DNA of 23,996 nt from J054 sp051008735 (lineage in GTDB: Bacteria > Pseudomonadota > Gammaproteobacteria > Steroidobacterales > GCA-2729495): positions 1 through 23,996 of the forward strand of contig JBPCXH010000066.1 in assembly GCA_051008735.1 (NCBI GenBank), given 5' to 3'. Positions 16,602 to 23,996 of this stretch are shown here, in pieces. The first letter of the stretch is position 1; the number at the start of each line of letters is the position of its first letter. A program made the position numbers and the translations under genes. Under the pieces are notes generated by a model. That model had not been told where the DNA came from. It saw nothing but the letters and a program-made list of their open reading frames with translations, and did no database searches.

Positions 16602-17696
16602 CTACCAATAGATGCGAATTGCTGTTGTTAATCCCCAGCCATCATATTCGCCATCGCCAATATCGTCGTCATCCATCTCGGCGAACTGCAGGCCAGTTTG
16701 CCACTTGAATTTATGGCCGTAGAAAAACCAGTTATAGCCGACAAAAATTTCCCGATATTCGTCGCCCTTCCCCGTGACAATCTCATTCTCATAATTACCC
16801 AGACTGACGCCATTGTCATCGTCGCTGATCAGCCAAGTGTAGCGCGTTACTACCTGATGATGCGTCGAGAAATCGTAGAAGGGCATCACAACCACACCCA
16901 TCAGGTCACTCTGCTCGCCGTATCCACGCCCCAGGCTCAGATCAGCCCACACCCCCCAGCCGCCGCCCTGCCATTGAGCGATCAGTGAAAAAACGTCGGA
17001 CAATTCAGGCGTCGCCGCATTGTCATCTTCGTCGTTATGCACATAGAAACCATGCAGTGAAAGCCTGTCGATACCCGCCGTTGGTTGGAATTCGTAGCCG
17101 GCTGACAGATACGTGAAGTAACCAGCATCCAGGGTACTGATCTGCGCGCTGCCGTCTGACGAGAATATGCCTGCCTTGCCTGTCCAGCCGGGGGCAAACT
17201 CTACCTGGAGGGTCAAACCGCTGAAGTACTCATCTGTATACCAAAGGTTGTTGGTAAGGTTATTGCGTTCTGGCGTTAGCAGTTTTTTCGAAGAGGTAAA
17301 CCCATCCAGAGTGAAGCCGGCTGATTGTTTAAGCACCTTCAGAGATACGGTCTTCTCCGGGAACCAGCCAATGTAGGCCTCCGTCAAGCGCTCATAGCTG
17401 CTTGCGATTTTCTCGTTGAAATCAAAGTCAGCTTCGACATGAATGACCAGATCGTTAGCCAAGCCCGCTTTGAAGCCAAATCGAAAACGCCTCCACAGGG
17501 TATCGTCATAGTTACCCTGGTCCCCATCGACGTTCACCCACTCGGCCTGGGCACGCCCGCTCAGGTCGAAACCCTGGATGACCGGATTGTCAGGATTGGA
17601 ATACAGGGAAGCCCGCGACCAGATCGCGTCAAATTTTTCGTCAGCAAGCGCTGGCAGGCTGACAAAGCCCAGAAAGATTACAACCACTAACCGCAT
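16602..17696 (-). CDS. Outer-membrane porin of the phosphate-selective OprO/OprP family
   Basis: The 364-residue product starts with a signal peptide (MRLVVVIFLGFVSLPALA-DE) and continues with regularly spaced amphipathic strands. Examples are FDLSGRAQAEWVN, LWRRFRFGFKAG, VIHVEADFDFNEK and LTEAYIGWFP. The C-terminal portion FFYGHKFKWQTGLQFAEM, then GWGLTTAIRIYW, ends in Trp as barrels of this family do. Many members are labelled phosphate- or polyphosphate-selective, but specificity cannot be read here, and the loops are rich in Asp rather than Lys. I chose ATG 17696 because the signal peptide begins there; the ORF extends upstream to 17939 through sequence with no coding character. Its ribosome site is weak. 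Confidence 0.85.
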   Translation of the reverse strand: MRLVVVIFLGFVSLPALADEKFDAIWSRASLYSNPDNPVIQGFDLSGRAQAEWVNVDGDQGNYDDTLWRRFRFGFKAGLANDLVIHVEADFDFNEKIASSYERLTEAYIGWFPEKTVSLKVLKQSAGFTLDGFTSSKKLLTPERNNLTNNLWYTDEYFSGLTLQVEFAPGWTGKAGIFSSDGSAQISTLDAGYFTYLSAGYEFQPTAGIDRLSLHGFYVHNDEDDNAATPELSDVFSLIAQWQGGGWGVWADLSLGRGYGEQSDLMGVVVMPFYDFSTHHQVVTRYTWLISDDDNGVSLGNYENEIVTGKGDEYREIFVGYNWFFYGHKFKWQTGLQFAEMDDDDIGDGEYDGWGLTTAIRIYW

Positions 17697-17832
17697 TACT
17701 TTGCATACGAGTTTACTGCAATCGCCCCTGGTTGAAATAGGCGCGAAGCCAGGGCTAGTGTTCTGATCGCTTTGGCTGCGAAAGAACAGCTGGCGAGAAT
17801 GATCAGCCTTAAGAAAAATTGGCGTACAAGCA

Positions 17833-18093
17833 TCACTCAGAACCTGCCAGAACAGCCCATGTGGTGAACCGGACCTCGTCGAGAATGCCATCGCCATCCG
17901 CATCAATACCCAGTCGAACGCTGGCGGTGGACTCGACAACGATATGAACCGTTCCGTTTTTATCTCCTGTAGAGACCAGGATTTCGCCCGAGTCAGGCGC
18001 TTCGTCGGCAGAGGCCTGTAGAGGAGTCATTGTCTCGTAGTTCATACTGCCGCCAAGCAATTCGCTACCCAGGAACGAACTCCCCTCGGCCAA
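17833..18093 (-). CDS. Small acidic hypothetical ORF with a DxDxDG motif (doubtful)
   Basis: An open frame of 86 codons from a TTG at 18093, or 70 codons from the ATG at 18045. The latter has only a weak GGCGG before it. The translation ends with a conserved-looking segment, VRLGIDADGDGILDEVRF then TTWAVLAGS. The DxDxDGxxDE part is a calcium-loop motif of the kind found in thrombospondin type 3 and dockerin-like repeats. There is no signal peptide. It lies between the GDSL esterase and the porin, all on the minus strand, and may be a real small gene, the remnant of a larger secreted calcium-binding protein, or chance. I do not recognise a family. Confidence 0.4.
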   Translation of the reverse strand: MAEGSSFLGSELLGGSMNYETMTPLQASADEAPDSGEILVSTGDKNGTVHIVVESTASVRLGIDADGDGILDEVRFTTWAVLAGSE

Positions 18094-18115
18094 AGCTCAG
18101 GCCTATCATGTAAGA

Positions 18116-18142
18116 GGGCCGGGCCTGATTCGGGCCCGGCCC
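18116..18142 (-). terminator. GC-rich hairpin after the esterase gene
   Basis: A perfect 10-bp inverted repeat (GGGCCGGGCC and GGCCCGGCCC, 7-nt loop) begins 14 bp downstream of the esterase stop. On the minus strand it is followed by TCTTAC rather than a clean T run, so it is either an imperfect intrinsic terminator or a transcript-stabilising stem. Confidence 0.6.
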
Positions 18143-18156
18143 GACAGACATTCACA

Positions 18157-19116
18157 TCACTCGGTCAAATTCGCCAGAGCAGCCTCAGCGATCTGGCGAT
18201 GGGCCGCGCGGGTCGGGTGAATCCCGTCCCAGAACAGGTAGTCCTGGGGCTTATCGCAAATAGCGCCAGCCACAACCCCGGGCGTGATGCATGCATCAGT
18301 CGCATTGCTCAAACCGGCACTGGCCGGGTCAGCCACCAGATCCGTCAGTATGGCAAAAACATCCAGACGGTTGATGCGGGTATCCGGCAAAGCTGACAGG
18401 CCATCCAGCGCCTGACTCAGCCCCTGGTTATAGAGCACGCTTAATTGCAGTGCCGCACCCTGCGCCTGCGGGCCCAGCGCTCGCACGGCAGGCGTCAGGC
18501 CGATATTCGGCGCGTTCGCTACCAGGAAATTACGGGCACCACTGCCGTACAAAGCAATCATGTTATCGACGGTGGCAGTAACGGCAGCCTGCAAAATGCC
18601 ACCGCTGGTCGCACCACTTGGGTCAAGTTGCAGTGCGCCTAATGCATCCCTCACATCATTGCCGCCGGTCCAGATCACGTAGGTTGTGCCGCGTGGCGCC
18701 TGGTTGCCAAAGTCAGTCAGAAACATGCTCACCTGGCTGCCCAGATCAAAACCTGAGGTACCCGGCCGCGATCTAGCTGTCCCGTAGGCATAGTTAGTGA
18801 ACACACGCGGCGAGCGCAGCGACGGCTTCGTGCTCTGCGGATCTGCCAGTCGTTTAGCTAACTGCTCGACCCAAGTGCTGCCATTACTGAAATGAAAGCC
18901 CCCGCGGGCGTAGGGAGCCGCGGGGATCAGGTCATAGGGCCGCAGACTGAACTGGCCCGTATTGGCATGGAAGTTGCCGCTGTCAGACAAACTGTCGCCA
19001 AAAACAACCAGCGCCGGCTCTTTCTGACCGCCCGCAACGCCCAGGCATGGGATCAGCAATAGGATGCACGCACTCAGCAATATGCATTTTACTAGTTTTT
19101 GTTCGTGTGGATTCAT
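18157..19116 (-). CDS. Exported GDSL/SGNH-family esterase or lipase
   Basis: The 319-residue protein has a long hydrophobic signal segment (about residues 8-28). The SGNH blocks follow: VFGDSLSDSGN with nucleophile Ser42, NYAYGTA as block II, IWTGGND with Asn153 as block III, and FWDGIHPT near the C-terminus supplying Asp297 and His300. The enzyme should hydrolyse an ester (lipid, acyl or polysaccharide acetyl) outside the cytoplasm; there is no autotransporter barrel. ATG 19116 is preceded by GGGAGAGAAGAG; an upstream in-frame start at 19167 is less likely. Two 11-bp-spaced heptamers lie 70 bp upstream, matching those before the phospholipase D-family gene. Together they hint at a group of co-regulated envelope lipid-active enzymes. 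Confidence 0.92.
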   Translation of the reverse strand: MNPHEQKLVKCILLSACILLLIPCLGVAGGQKEPALVVFGDSLSDSGNFHANTGQFSLRPYDLIPAAPYARGGFHFSNGSTWVEQLAKRLADPQSTKPSLRSPRVFTNYAYGTARSRPGTSGFDLGSQVSMFLTDFGNQAPRGTTYVIWTGGNDVRDALGALQLDPSGATSGGILQAAVTATVDNMIALYGSGARNFLVANAPNIGLTPAVRALGPQAQGAALQLSVLYNQGLSQALDGLSALPDTRINRLDVFAILTDLVADPASAGLSNATDACITPGVVAGAICDKPQDYLFWDGIHPTRAAHRQIAEAALANLTE

Positions 19117-19186
19117 CTCTTCTCTCCCGTTGTTAGGACGGGGACAGAGCATGACGACGCATCCCATACAAAATAGAAACGAACGA

Positions 19187-19204
19187 CTTACAGGTAACTT
19201 ACAA
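19187..19204 (-). promoter_or_regulatory. Two 11-bp-spaced heptamer repeats (candidate operator)
   Basis: On the minus strand, TTGTAAG (19198-19204) and CTGTAAG (19187-19193) are separated by TTAC, giving an exact 11-bp period. They read in the direction of the GDSL esterase gene, ending 70 bp before its ATG. An AT-rich, -10-like stretch (TCTATTTTG) follows about 9 bp downstream. The heptamers match those at 13294-13322 and 22535-22574. Confidence 0.55.
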
Positions 19205-19227
19205 AATCAGAAAACTGGAGGAATGAG

Positions 19228-22200
19228 CTACTGCGAATCTTTGGCTGAACTGCGCTCGGTCAGCGCCGCATAAATGTTTTTGGTTTCCGGAGAGGGCTCG
19301 GCCGAAAGCTCAGCTGCGAGTGTCTTGCAACACCGATTGTAGGTATCAATAGCTTCCGCCTGTCTACCGGTCTGCTGACAACACAGCATCAGGCGCTGGT
19401 AGATTCCCTCAGCCAGTGGGTCGGCCTCCAGACCCTGGTAGTAGAGCTCCAGCGCCTTCTCGGGTGCATCGTGATCCTCCCACCAATGGCCGACGTCACC
19501 AATGAAGCGCATGAATTTCCGACGGTACTGGTCACGGGTTGAGATAGTCCAGGCATTATCTTCGTCGCTGGGCAGAAACCCGCCCTGATACAGACCCAGA
19601 ATTCGCTCGCTGATCTGTGTCAGGCTCTCGGCATCGATTGACAAACTTCGCAGAGACATCTGCAATTCTTCCATGGATTGATCCAGGGCCCAGGTGTCTA
19701 TCCAGAAGAACTTGTCGCTCAGGGTCAGTTCGTTATTGCTCAGAATGATGGCTCCCTCATCACCCAACAGCTTGCGCAAACGATGCAGCGTGGTATTGAA
19801 AGATCGGTGTGCATAGTCACGATCGATATTCGGCCACAAGGCGTCGGTGATGCGATCCACGCTCGTGTTGCGACCACCCATGGCGATGGCGACCTTCAGC
19901 ACTTCCAGAGGGCGACCCTGGCTGCGGCCGGAAAGCAGGTTATCGGCACCATCCCGGGTCATGGAAAAACGTCCAAGGGTCTGTATCCGATATCGCCAGG
20001 GCCAGGCATCGATATGCAGGCTCGCCTCGGCGGGCACCAGGCCACGCTGGCGAATCAGGCTGCGAACGTAATCAACCTCGATTCCCTCCTCCAGCGCATA
20101 AGCGCACAACTTTGACATTTCTTCAGGCTGCCACCACAAGGTGTGCAAGTAGCCTTTTTCACGCCCCAAACCCAGGGCATAACGCAAAGCATTGCGGCCG
20201 TAACGTGGCCGACCCGCAATCAGGGAAATCTCGGCAAAGGTAAGAAAGCTCATGAATTCAAGCAGACGATTCTGAATCCGCCGACCGATATCCCGAATCT
20301 CCGTCAGGGTACGCCGGGCCTTGGGCAGATCACCGCAGGCAATCAGGACATGCCCCAATGAAAGCCCGCACAGCAACTCAAAGAAAGGCAGGCCAATTTC
20401 CCGCGCGATACGCAGGCTGGTGCGCACCAGTTGATAAGCCCGCAGCGCATCCTTTTCCAGCATCGCCTGCCAGCCGCCGAAGTAGTTGTAGATACACGAA
20501 TCAAAACTGTTGCGGGCCAGTGCCTCTTTATCCATCAACTGGGCCAGCTCGTTGGCTTTATCCAGGTCTCCCGCACCAAGAGCGCCACCAATACCGAACA
20601 CCAGGGTTCGATTGCGCCATAACCGCACTCCCTTGGTTTCGGCCAGCTCGTTGCCCCGCTCCACTGCTGCCATGCACTGTTCGTAGTCACCGGTCAGTGC
20701 GTAATACATGGCCTCTATGCTGAACAGGGTTGCGTGCATGACCAAAGGAATATCCGGCTGACCCAGCAAGGCGCGCATGGTTTGCAAAGCCGCTTCCGTC
20801 TGGTGAAAACGACCGGTCCAGACCGTTGCTGCGGTCACAATCAAAGTGACTTCTGCTCGCCGCTTGTCAGACAGGTCTGCCTGCATCAAAACAGCGGTGC
20901 GCTCTCCCCAGGCCTCGATTCGGGGATGGGACGGCTGCCGAAAAACCATGGACATAAATGTGTAGGCAGTCACCCGTGCCTCCACTTCCAGGGACGGAAA
21001 GGCGTCAATCTCGCCCGTGAGCTCCAGTGCCTCTGCTATCCAGCGATCCAGCAAGGTCATGTCATCAAGATCGTTGAGAATCGCGTACATGGCACCGGCC
21101 ATGGCCAGCAGAACTCCCGTCAGGTCAGGTGTCGCTTCTTCGCGAAATAACTCATAGGCCTGCTCGAACAGGCGGCGACTCTCTCGCGGCGCGGTCGGGA
21201 GCCGGCACGAAGCGAGCCAGTAAAGCATCCAGGGAGATGCCTGCCGACGCCTGGGAGGCAATGCATCAAGCCAACGCTCAAGGGTCTCGCCCCGGCCCTG
21301 TGAGAGCATAGTTTCCGCGTGCTCTCGAATAATGCGCATCAGCGCATCCCAGTCACGGCTGGCAACGCGCAACTCGACGGTCTCTTCAATCTGGCCGGCC
21401 GCCTCAAGCATGTCAGCAACGCGGAAGCGCAACTCGGTGCGCTCCCGGGGACTGAGCTCTTCCTCAACTCGGCTTAGCAGAAATTCGCGCAACAGCGGAT
21501 GATACTGGTAGACCGTATCGGTCTCGCCGTGTCTAGCCGTTACGAAATAGTCTTCCCGAGTCAGCTGGCGCAGCACACTACTACTATCAGAGTGACCAGA
21601 AATTTCTTCCGCCATAGCCCCGGTGAACTGCTGGAACCAGGCAGTTTTCAATAGCAGATCATGGGTATTGCTATCCAGGTCGTCGAACAACTCGCCCGCA
21701 AGATAATCAAACACAACCTGGGGCAATACATCTTGGGGCATGTCCGTTACCGGCACTTGACCCTCGCCCCGTCCCAGCAATAACACCAGTCCCGCTGCCC
21801 ACCCCTGGGTTTTGTCGTAAAGCTTTTCCAGCGCGGGGTCATCGAGATCAGGCCGTCGTAACTGGCAAAGCGCCGCGGATTCTTCGCGGGTCAGCTTCAG
21901 GTCATCGGGATCAATCACTTCCATCCGTTCATTGGCTCGGAACCGCGCCATGGATCTTGGGGGATCGCGACGACTGATAAAGGTTACACAACCACCAACA
22001 GGCAGCTCCTCCAGTCCGTGCCGTAAAACCTCGTGCAGACGAGATTGCGACGGTACCTCCTGATAATTATCGAATACCAGGGCAAAGGGCGGAGTAAGGC
22101 GAGCAAACAGCTCCCGGAAGTAGCGACGGGTAAACGTTGGCAAATTGTTCTGATACTCAGTCGTGAACAGCGGCAAAGGTGAGCGTTCCTCGCTACCGCC

Positions 22201-22467
22201 CGACTCAGGCAGGGCCTGCGCCATGTAATAAAAGAACGTCGCAACGTCTGCATCCCCGGGATCAACCTCATACCAGATGCACTCCGGTGCCCAGGTATCC
22301 AGATAATCAGCCACCAGGGTGGTTTTACCCGAACCCGGTGGCCCCGCCACCCAGATGATCGAGCGCTCACGGCCCTGGTCCAGGCGCTTATACAACCTGT
22401 CTCGCGGCAGAATTCCACCCAGATGAGGCCGGGTCAGTTTCGCGAGAGTGTGGGGATGGTCACTCAT
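19228..22467 (-). CDS. STAND-ATPase / winged-helix / BTAD transcriptional regulator
   Basis: This 1079-residue protein is a large signal-integrating regulator. The N-terminus holds a MalT-like STAND NTPase, with Walker A GPPGSGKTT at residues 42-50 and Walker B ALVFDN ending near Asp133. The middle (about 330-800) is a long helical repeat array of TPR type. At about 825-915 is an OmpR-like winged helix (IQTLGRFSM, then DRITDALWP and HRSFNTTLHRLRKLLGD), followed by a bacterial transcriptional activator domain (about 920-1065, ending in ELSAEPSPET). This pairing with BTAD is the SARP/AfsR arrangement, but with the ATPase first and no C-terminal LuxR helix-turn-helix as in MalT. The inducer is unknown. 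It is divergent from the lipoprotein cluster, with a repeat array between them, and is a natural candidate to bind it. Confidence 0.88.
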   Translation of the reverse strand: MSDHPHTLAKLTRPHLGGILPRDRLYKRLDQGRERSIIWVAGPPGSGKTTLVADYLDTWAPECIWYEVDPGDADVATFFYYMAQALPESGGSEERSPLPLFTTEYQNNLPTFTRRYFRELFARLTPPFALVFDNYQEVPSQSRLHEVLRHGLEELPVGGCVTFISRRDPPRSMARFRANERMEVIDPDDLKLTREESAALCQLRRPDLDDPALEKLYDKTQGWAAGLVLLLGRGEGQVPVTDMPQDVLPQVVFDYLAGELFDDLDSNTHDLLLKTAWFQQFTGAMAEEISGHSDSSSVLRQLTREDYFVTARHGETDTVYQYHPLLREFLLSRVEEELSPRERTELRFRVADMLEAAGQIEETVELRVASRDWDALMRIIREHAETMLSQGRGETLERWLDALPPRRRQASPWMLYWLASCRLPTAPRESRRLFEQAYELFREEATPDLTGVLLAMAGAMYAILNDLDDMTLLDRWIAEALELTGEIDAFPSLEVEARVTAYTFMSMVFRQPSHPRIEAWGERTAVLMQADLSDKRRAEVTLIVTAATVWTGRFHQTEAALQTMRALLGQPDIPLVMHATLFSIEAMYYALTGDYEQCMAAVERGNELAETKGVRLWRNRTLVFGIGGALGAGDLDKANELAQLMDKEALARNSFDSCIYNYFGGWQAMLEKDALRAYQLVRTSLRIAREIGLPFFELLCGLSLGHVLIACGDLPKARRTLTEIRDIGRRIQNRLLEFMSFLTFAEISLIAGRPRYGRNALRYALGLGREKGYLHTLWWQPEEMSKLCAYALEEGIEVDYVRSLIRQRGLVPAEASLHIDAWPWRYRIQTLGRFSMTRDGADNLLSGRSQGRPLEVLKVAIAMGGRNTSVDRITDALWPNIDRDYAHRSFNTTLHRLRKLLGDEGAIILSNNELTLSDKFFWIDTWALDQSMEELQMSLRSLSIDAESLTQISERILGLYQGGFLPSDEDNAWTISTRDQYRRKFMRFIGDVGHWWEDHDAPEKALELYYQGLEADPLAEGIYQRLMLCCQQTGRQAEAIDTYNRCCKTLAAELSAEPSPETKNIYAALTERSSAKDSQ

Positions 22468-22534
22468 AGTGGGAGCTCAATACCTGGGTAAATACTAGCA
22501 AGCTAATTCGTCGCCAGGAGCCTCCCAAGTCAAG

Positions 22535-22574
22535 TTGTAAGTCAATTGTAAGGCCCCTGTTTATGGGCTGTAGG
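22535..22574 (+). promoter_or_regulatory. Array of four 11-bp-phased heptamers between regulator and lipoproteins
   Basis: On the plus strand, TTGTAAG at 22535 and 22546 are exact copies separated by TCAA. In the same 11-bp register follow CTGTTTA at 22557 and CTGTAGG at 22568, which are weaker matches. The orientation points toward the lipoprotein gene at 22644, the same relation to the gene as at the other two sites. A TATGGT -10-like hexamer is at 22586-22591. It lies in the divergent gap with the BTAD regulator, so autoregulation is also possible. Confidence 0.58.
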
Positions 22575-22643
22575 CCCCTGCAGCCTATGGTCTGGGCCGT
22601 GAACCATGAACACCGGGCCAGGGCGCCCGGGGAGGCGAACAAC

Positions 22644-23081
22644 GTGATCAACATAATGCGCACACTGGGCTTGCCAGCCCTGCTTATGTCCCTGCTCGTC
22701 GGCTGCACTGCCAGCCAGCACCGGGCCGGCCTGGAAGATGACAGCGCAGACCGTGTGACCGTCGGTACGGTGCAACGGGAGATCACTGTCGGCATGCCTG
22801 CCGGCCAGGTTGCCGAAATTCTGGGTTCCCCGAACATCGTGACAAACGATGAAGAAAACCGGCAAACCTGGATCTACGACAAGATCTCTACCGACGTTGC
22901 CTACTCCAAAAGTAGCGGCGGTGTTGGCGGGCTGATCTTCGGGGGCTCCGGCGGAGGAATTGGCGTCGGCTCAGCAAGCTCGGGCGCCTCCAAAACCTCG
23001 CAACGCACGCTGACCGTCGTTATTCATTTCGACAGCAACAGCCACGTTCGCGACTTTGCCTATCACACATCGCGCTTTTAG
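22644..23081 (+). CDS. Small lipoprotein with a SmpA/BamE-like domain
   Basis: The 145-residue product has a lipoprotein signal ending in LVGC-T, so it should be lipidated and envelope-anchored. The core, REITVGMPAGQVAEILGSPN followed by TWIYDK, matches the SmpA/OmlA (BamE-like) pattern of a helix-turn leading into a strand with W-x-Y. Next come a Gly/Ser-rich stretch (GGLIFGGSGGGIGVGSAS) and a final strand segment, LTVVIHFDSNSHVRDFAY. I chose the GTG at 22644 because GGAGG lies 8 bases upstream; the next ATG (22656) is too far from it. The Gly-rich insert sets it apart from housekeeping BamE, so it is probably a paralogue. It heads a cluster of three lipoprotein genes and lies downstream of the phased repeat array. 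Confidence 0.82.
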   Translation: MINIMRTLGLPALLMSLLVGCTASQHRAGLEDDSADRVTVGTVQREITVGMPAGQVAEILGSPNIVTNDEENRQTWIYDKISTDVAYSKSSGGVGGLIFGGSGGGIGVGSASSGASKTSQRTLTVVIHFDSNSHVRDFAYHTSRF

Positions 23082-23099
23082 CACTCGAGGTGACCTGTC

Positions 23100-23660
23100 A
23101 TGAACACGATGACACAGCAATTCTTCCTTGGCCTGGTCGCACTCAGCCTGCTGCAGGGCTGCCAAATGCGCCCGACTCGCGAAAACGAATTGCGCTTACC
23201 GGAGAGCCCGACGGCGATTCGCAGCCTGCAGACCCGAACTTTTTCTGCGCCGTCAGAAACCGAAGTTCTGTCAGCATCTATCGCCGTGCTGCAGGATATG
23301 CAATTCAATATCGATCGTATCGAAATACCTCTGGGTGTCATTACTGCATCGAAAGTATCGGATGCAGAATCCCCTCGTGAGAAGGCAGCGCTGCTGTTTG
23401 CGGACATGCTCTGCATGATGAGCGGCGAAGACTGTGGTATCCGGACCACGGCCAGCGACGAGCAGCAGCTCACTTTGACCCTCGTGGTGCAACCCAGCCT
23501 GGCGAATACTGACGAGTATGTGGCTCGAGTGACCTTGCAGCGCATCGTTTATGACACCGTAAATCGCGTGCTGCTTAAAGAGCCCATACATGACCCGGAG
23601 ATTTACCAGGCCATTTTCGACCGGCTCGGAAAGTCCATTTTCTTTGAAGTTGAAACCTGA
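23100..23660 (+). CDS. Lipoprotein of unrecognised family, paralogue of the next gene
   Basis: A 186-residue protein with a lipoprotein signal (LSLLQGC, lipidated Cys near residue 21). The mature part contains RSLQTRTF, then a helix-strand stretch, SIAVLQDMQFNIDRIEIPLG, leading into VITASK. It ends in a mixed region with VARVTLQRIVYDTVNRVLL and PEIYQAIFDRLGKSIFFEVE. GAGGTG lies 7 bases before the ATG and only 18 bp separate it from the previous gene, so they are one operon. The product aligns by eye with the truncated product beginning at 23689. I do not recognise a named family, though the pattern is that of small conserved envelope lipoproteins. Confidence 0.82.
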   Translation: MNTMTQQFFLGLVALSLLQGCQMRPTRENELRLPESPTAIRSLQTRTFSAPSETEVLSASIAVLQDMQFNIDRIEIPLGVITASKVSDAESPREKAALLFADMLCMMSGEDCGIRTTASDEQQLTLTLVVQPSLANTDEYVARVTLQRIVYDTVNRVLLKEPIHDPEIYQAIFDRLGKSIFFEVET

Positions 23661-23688
23661 GCCACCCCTGAATCAGGAGGCAATCATC

Positions 23689-23996
23689 ATGACTATAGCC
23701 AGAACACTATTCGTACTGACGGCAATAGCAGCGCTAACAGCGTGCATAACGCCCAAGGCAGCTGATGTAACCGGTGACCAGAGCCAGCTGGAGATCAGGC
23801 AAATTCAGACCCGGGAGTATGAGGCCCTGGACAAACGAATGGCCATGCGCTCGACGGTCGCGACTCTGCAGGATCTTGGCTTCTCCATAGACAACGCCGA
23901 ATTCAGCGTGGGCACCATCACAGCAACACGTCATCGCGCCCGCACCATGCGCATGACGGTGACGACGCGAGAGCAACCCGGCGAGCGCATAGCCGT
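23689..23996 (+). CDS. Third lipoprotein of the cluster, 3' end beyond the window
   Basis: An ATG preceded by a perfect AGGAGG (23675-23680, 8-bp spacing) opens a frame that runs off the window after 102 codons. The start, MTIARTLFVLTAIAALTAC, is a lipoprotein signal with Cys19. Next come RQIQTREYEALDKRMAMRST, VATLQDLGFSIDNAEFSVG and TITATR. This matches the preceding protein: QTR, the LQD-hydrophobic-F-x-ID segment, and G-x-ITA occur in the same order and spacing. The two are therefore tandem paralogues. It starts 28 bp after the previous stop and is probably co-transcribed. Function unknown. Confidence 0.85.
   Translation, partial: MTIARTLFVLTAIAALTACITPKAADVTGDQSQLEIRQIQTREYEALDKRMAMRSTVATLQDLGFSIDNAEFSVGTITATRHRARTMRMTVTTREQPGERIA

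Noticed and set aside
16495..16620. Short minus-strand coiled-coil-like frame after the porin (segment KKAEFSKKAKFQALEERVK)
   Set aside because: No ATG or ribosome site; it partly overlaps the porin 3' end in another frame. It could be a decayed gene, but evidence is insufficient.

Overview
The window looks like chromosomal DNA of a Gram-negative bacterium, most likely a gammaproteobacterium. It encodes outer-membrane porin-like proteins, several lipoproteins, multiheme periplasmic cytochromes, and a CopAB copper operon. Composition is moderately GC-rich and fairly even, and I see no transposase, integrase, tRNA, rRNA or CRISPR array. Coding density is high and no gene-free stretch exceeds about 285 bp.

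Layout. (1) 26-4463, minus strand: a tight three-gene operon, transcribed in the order exported aspartate ammonia-lyase, type II L-asparaginase, tetraheme flavocytochrome c fumarate reductase. All three have N-terminal export signals. Together they could convert asparagine to aspartate, then fumarate, then succinate outside the cytoplasm, so an amino acid would serve as a respiratory electron acceptor. This is the most interesting system in the window. (2) 4608-6530, plus: a divergent exported DUF3604 protein closed by a strong terminator. (3) 6596-7828, minus: bactofilin followed by a degenerate methyltransferase-like protein. (4) 8084-10995, plus: a copper-resistance operon (small Cys/His exported protein, CopA multicopper oxidase, CopB), then a SYLF-domain protein at 11097-11666. 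(5) 11729-13225, minus: a lipoprotein of the phospholipase D/cardiolipin synthase family. (6) 13511-16399, minus: a periplasmic metallo-beta-lactamase-fold hydrolase and a pentaheme NrfA-type nitrite reductase whose first heme site is CXXCH rather than CXXCK. (7) 16602-19116, minus: an OprO/P-type porin, a doubtful small acidic ORF, and an exported GDSL esterase. (8) 19228-22467, minus: a 1079-residue STAND-ATPase/BTAD regulator. (9) 22644-end, plus: three small lipoproteins, the last cut by the window edge.

Two themes connect regions. The first is periplasmic anaerobic respiration: fumarate reductase fed by asparagine, and ammonifying nitrite reductase. Both would need a quinol dehydrogenase encoded elsewhere. 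The second is a candidate regulon. Heptamers of the form YTGTAAG, repeated with an exact 11-bp period, lie upstream of the phospholipase D lipoprotein, the GDSL esterase and the lipoprotein cluster, always in the same orientation relative to the downstream gene. Direct repeats with this period are typical of winged-helix regulators of the OmpR/PhoB/SARP type, and the BTAD regulator encoded here carries such a domain. Assignments come from reading motifs by eye; no searches were run.
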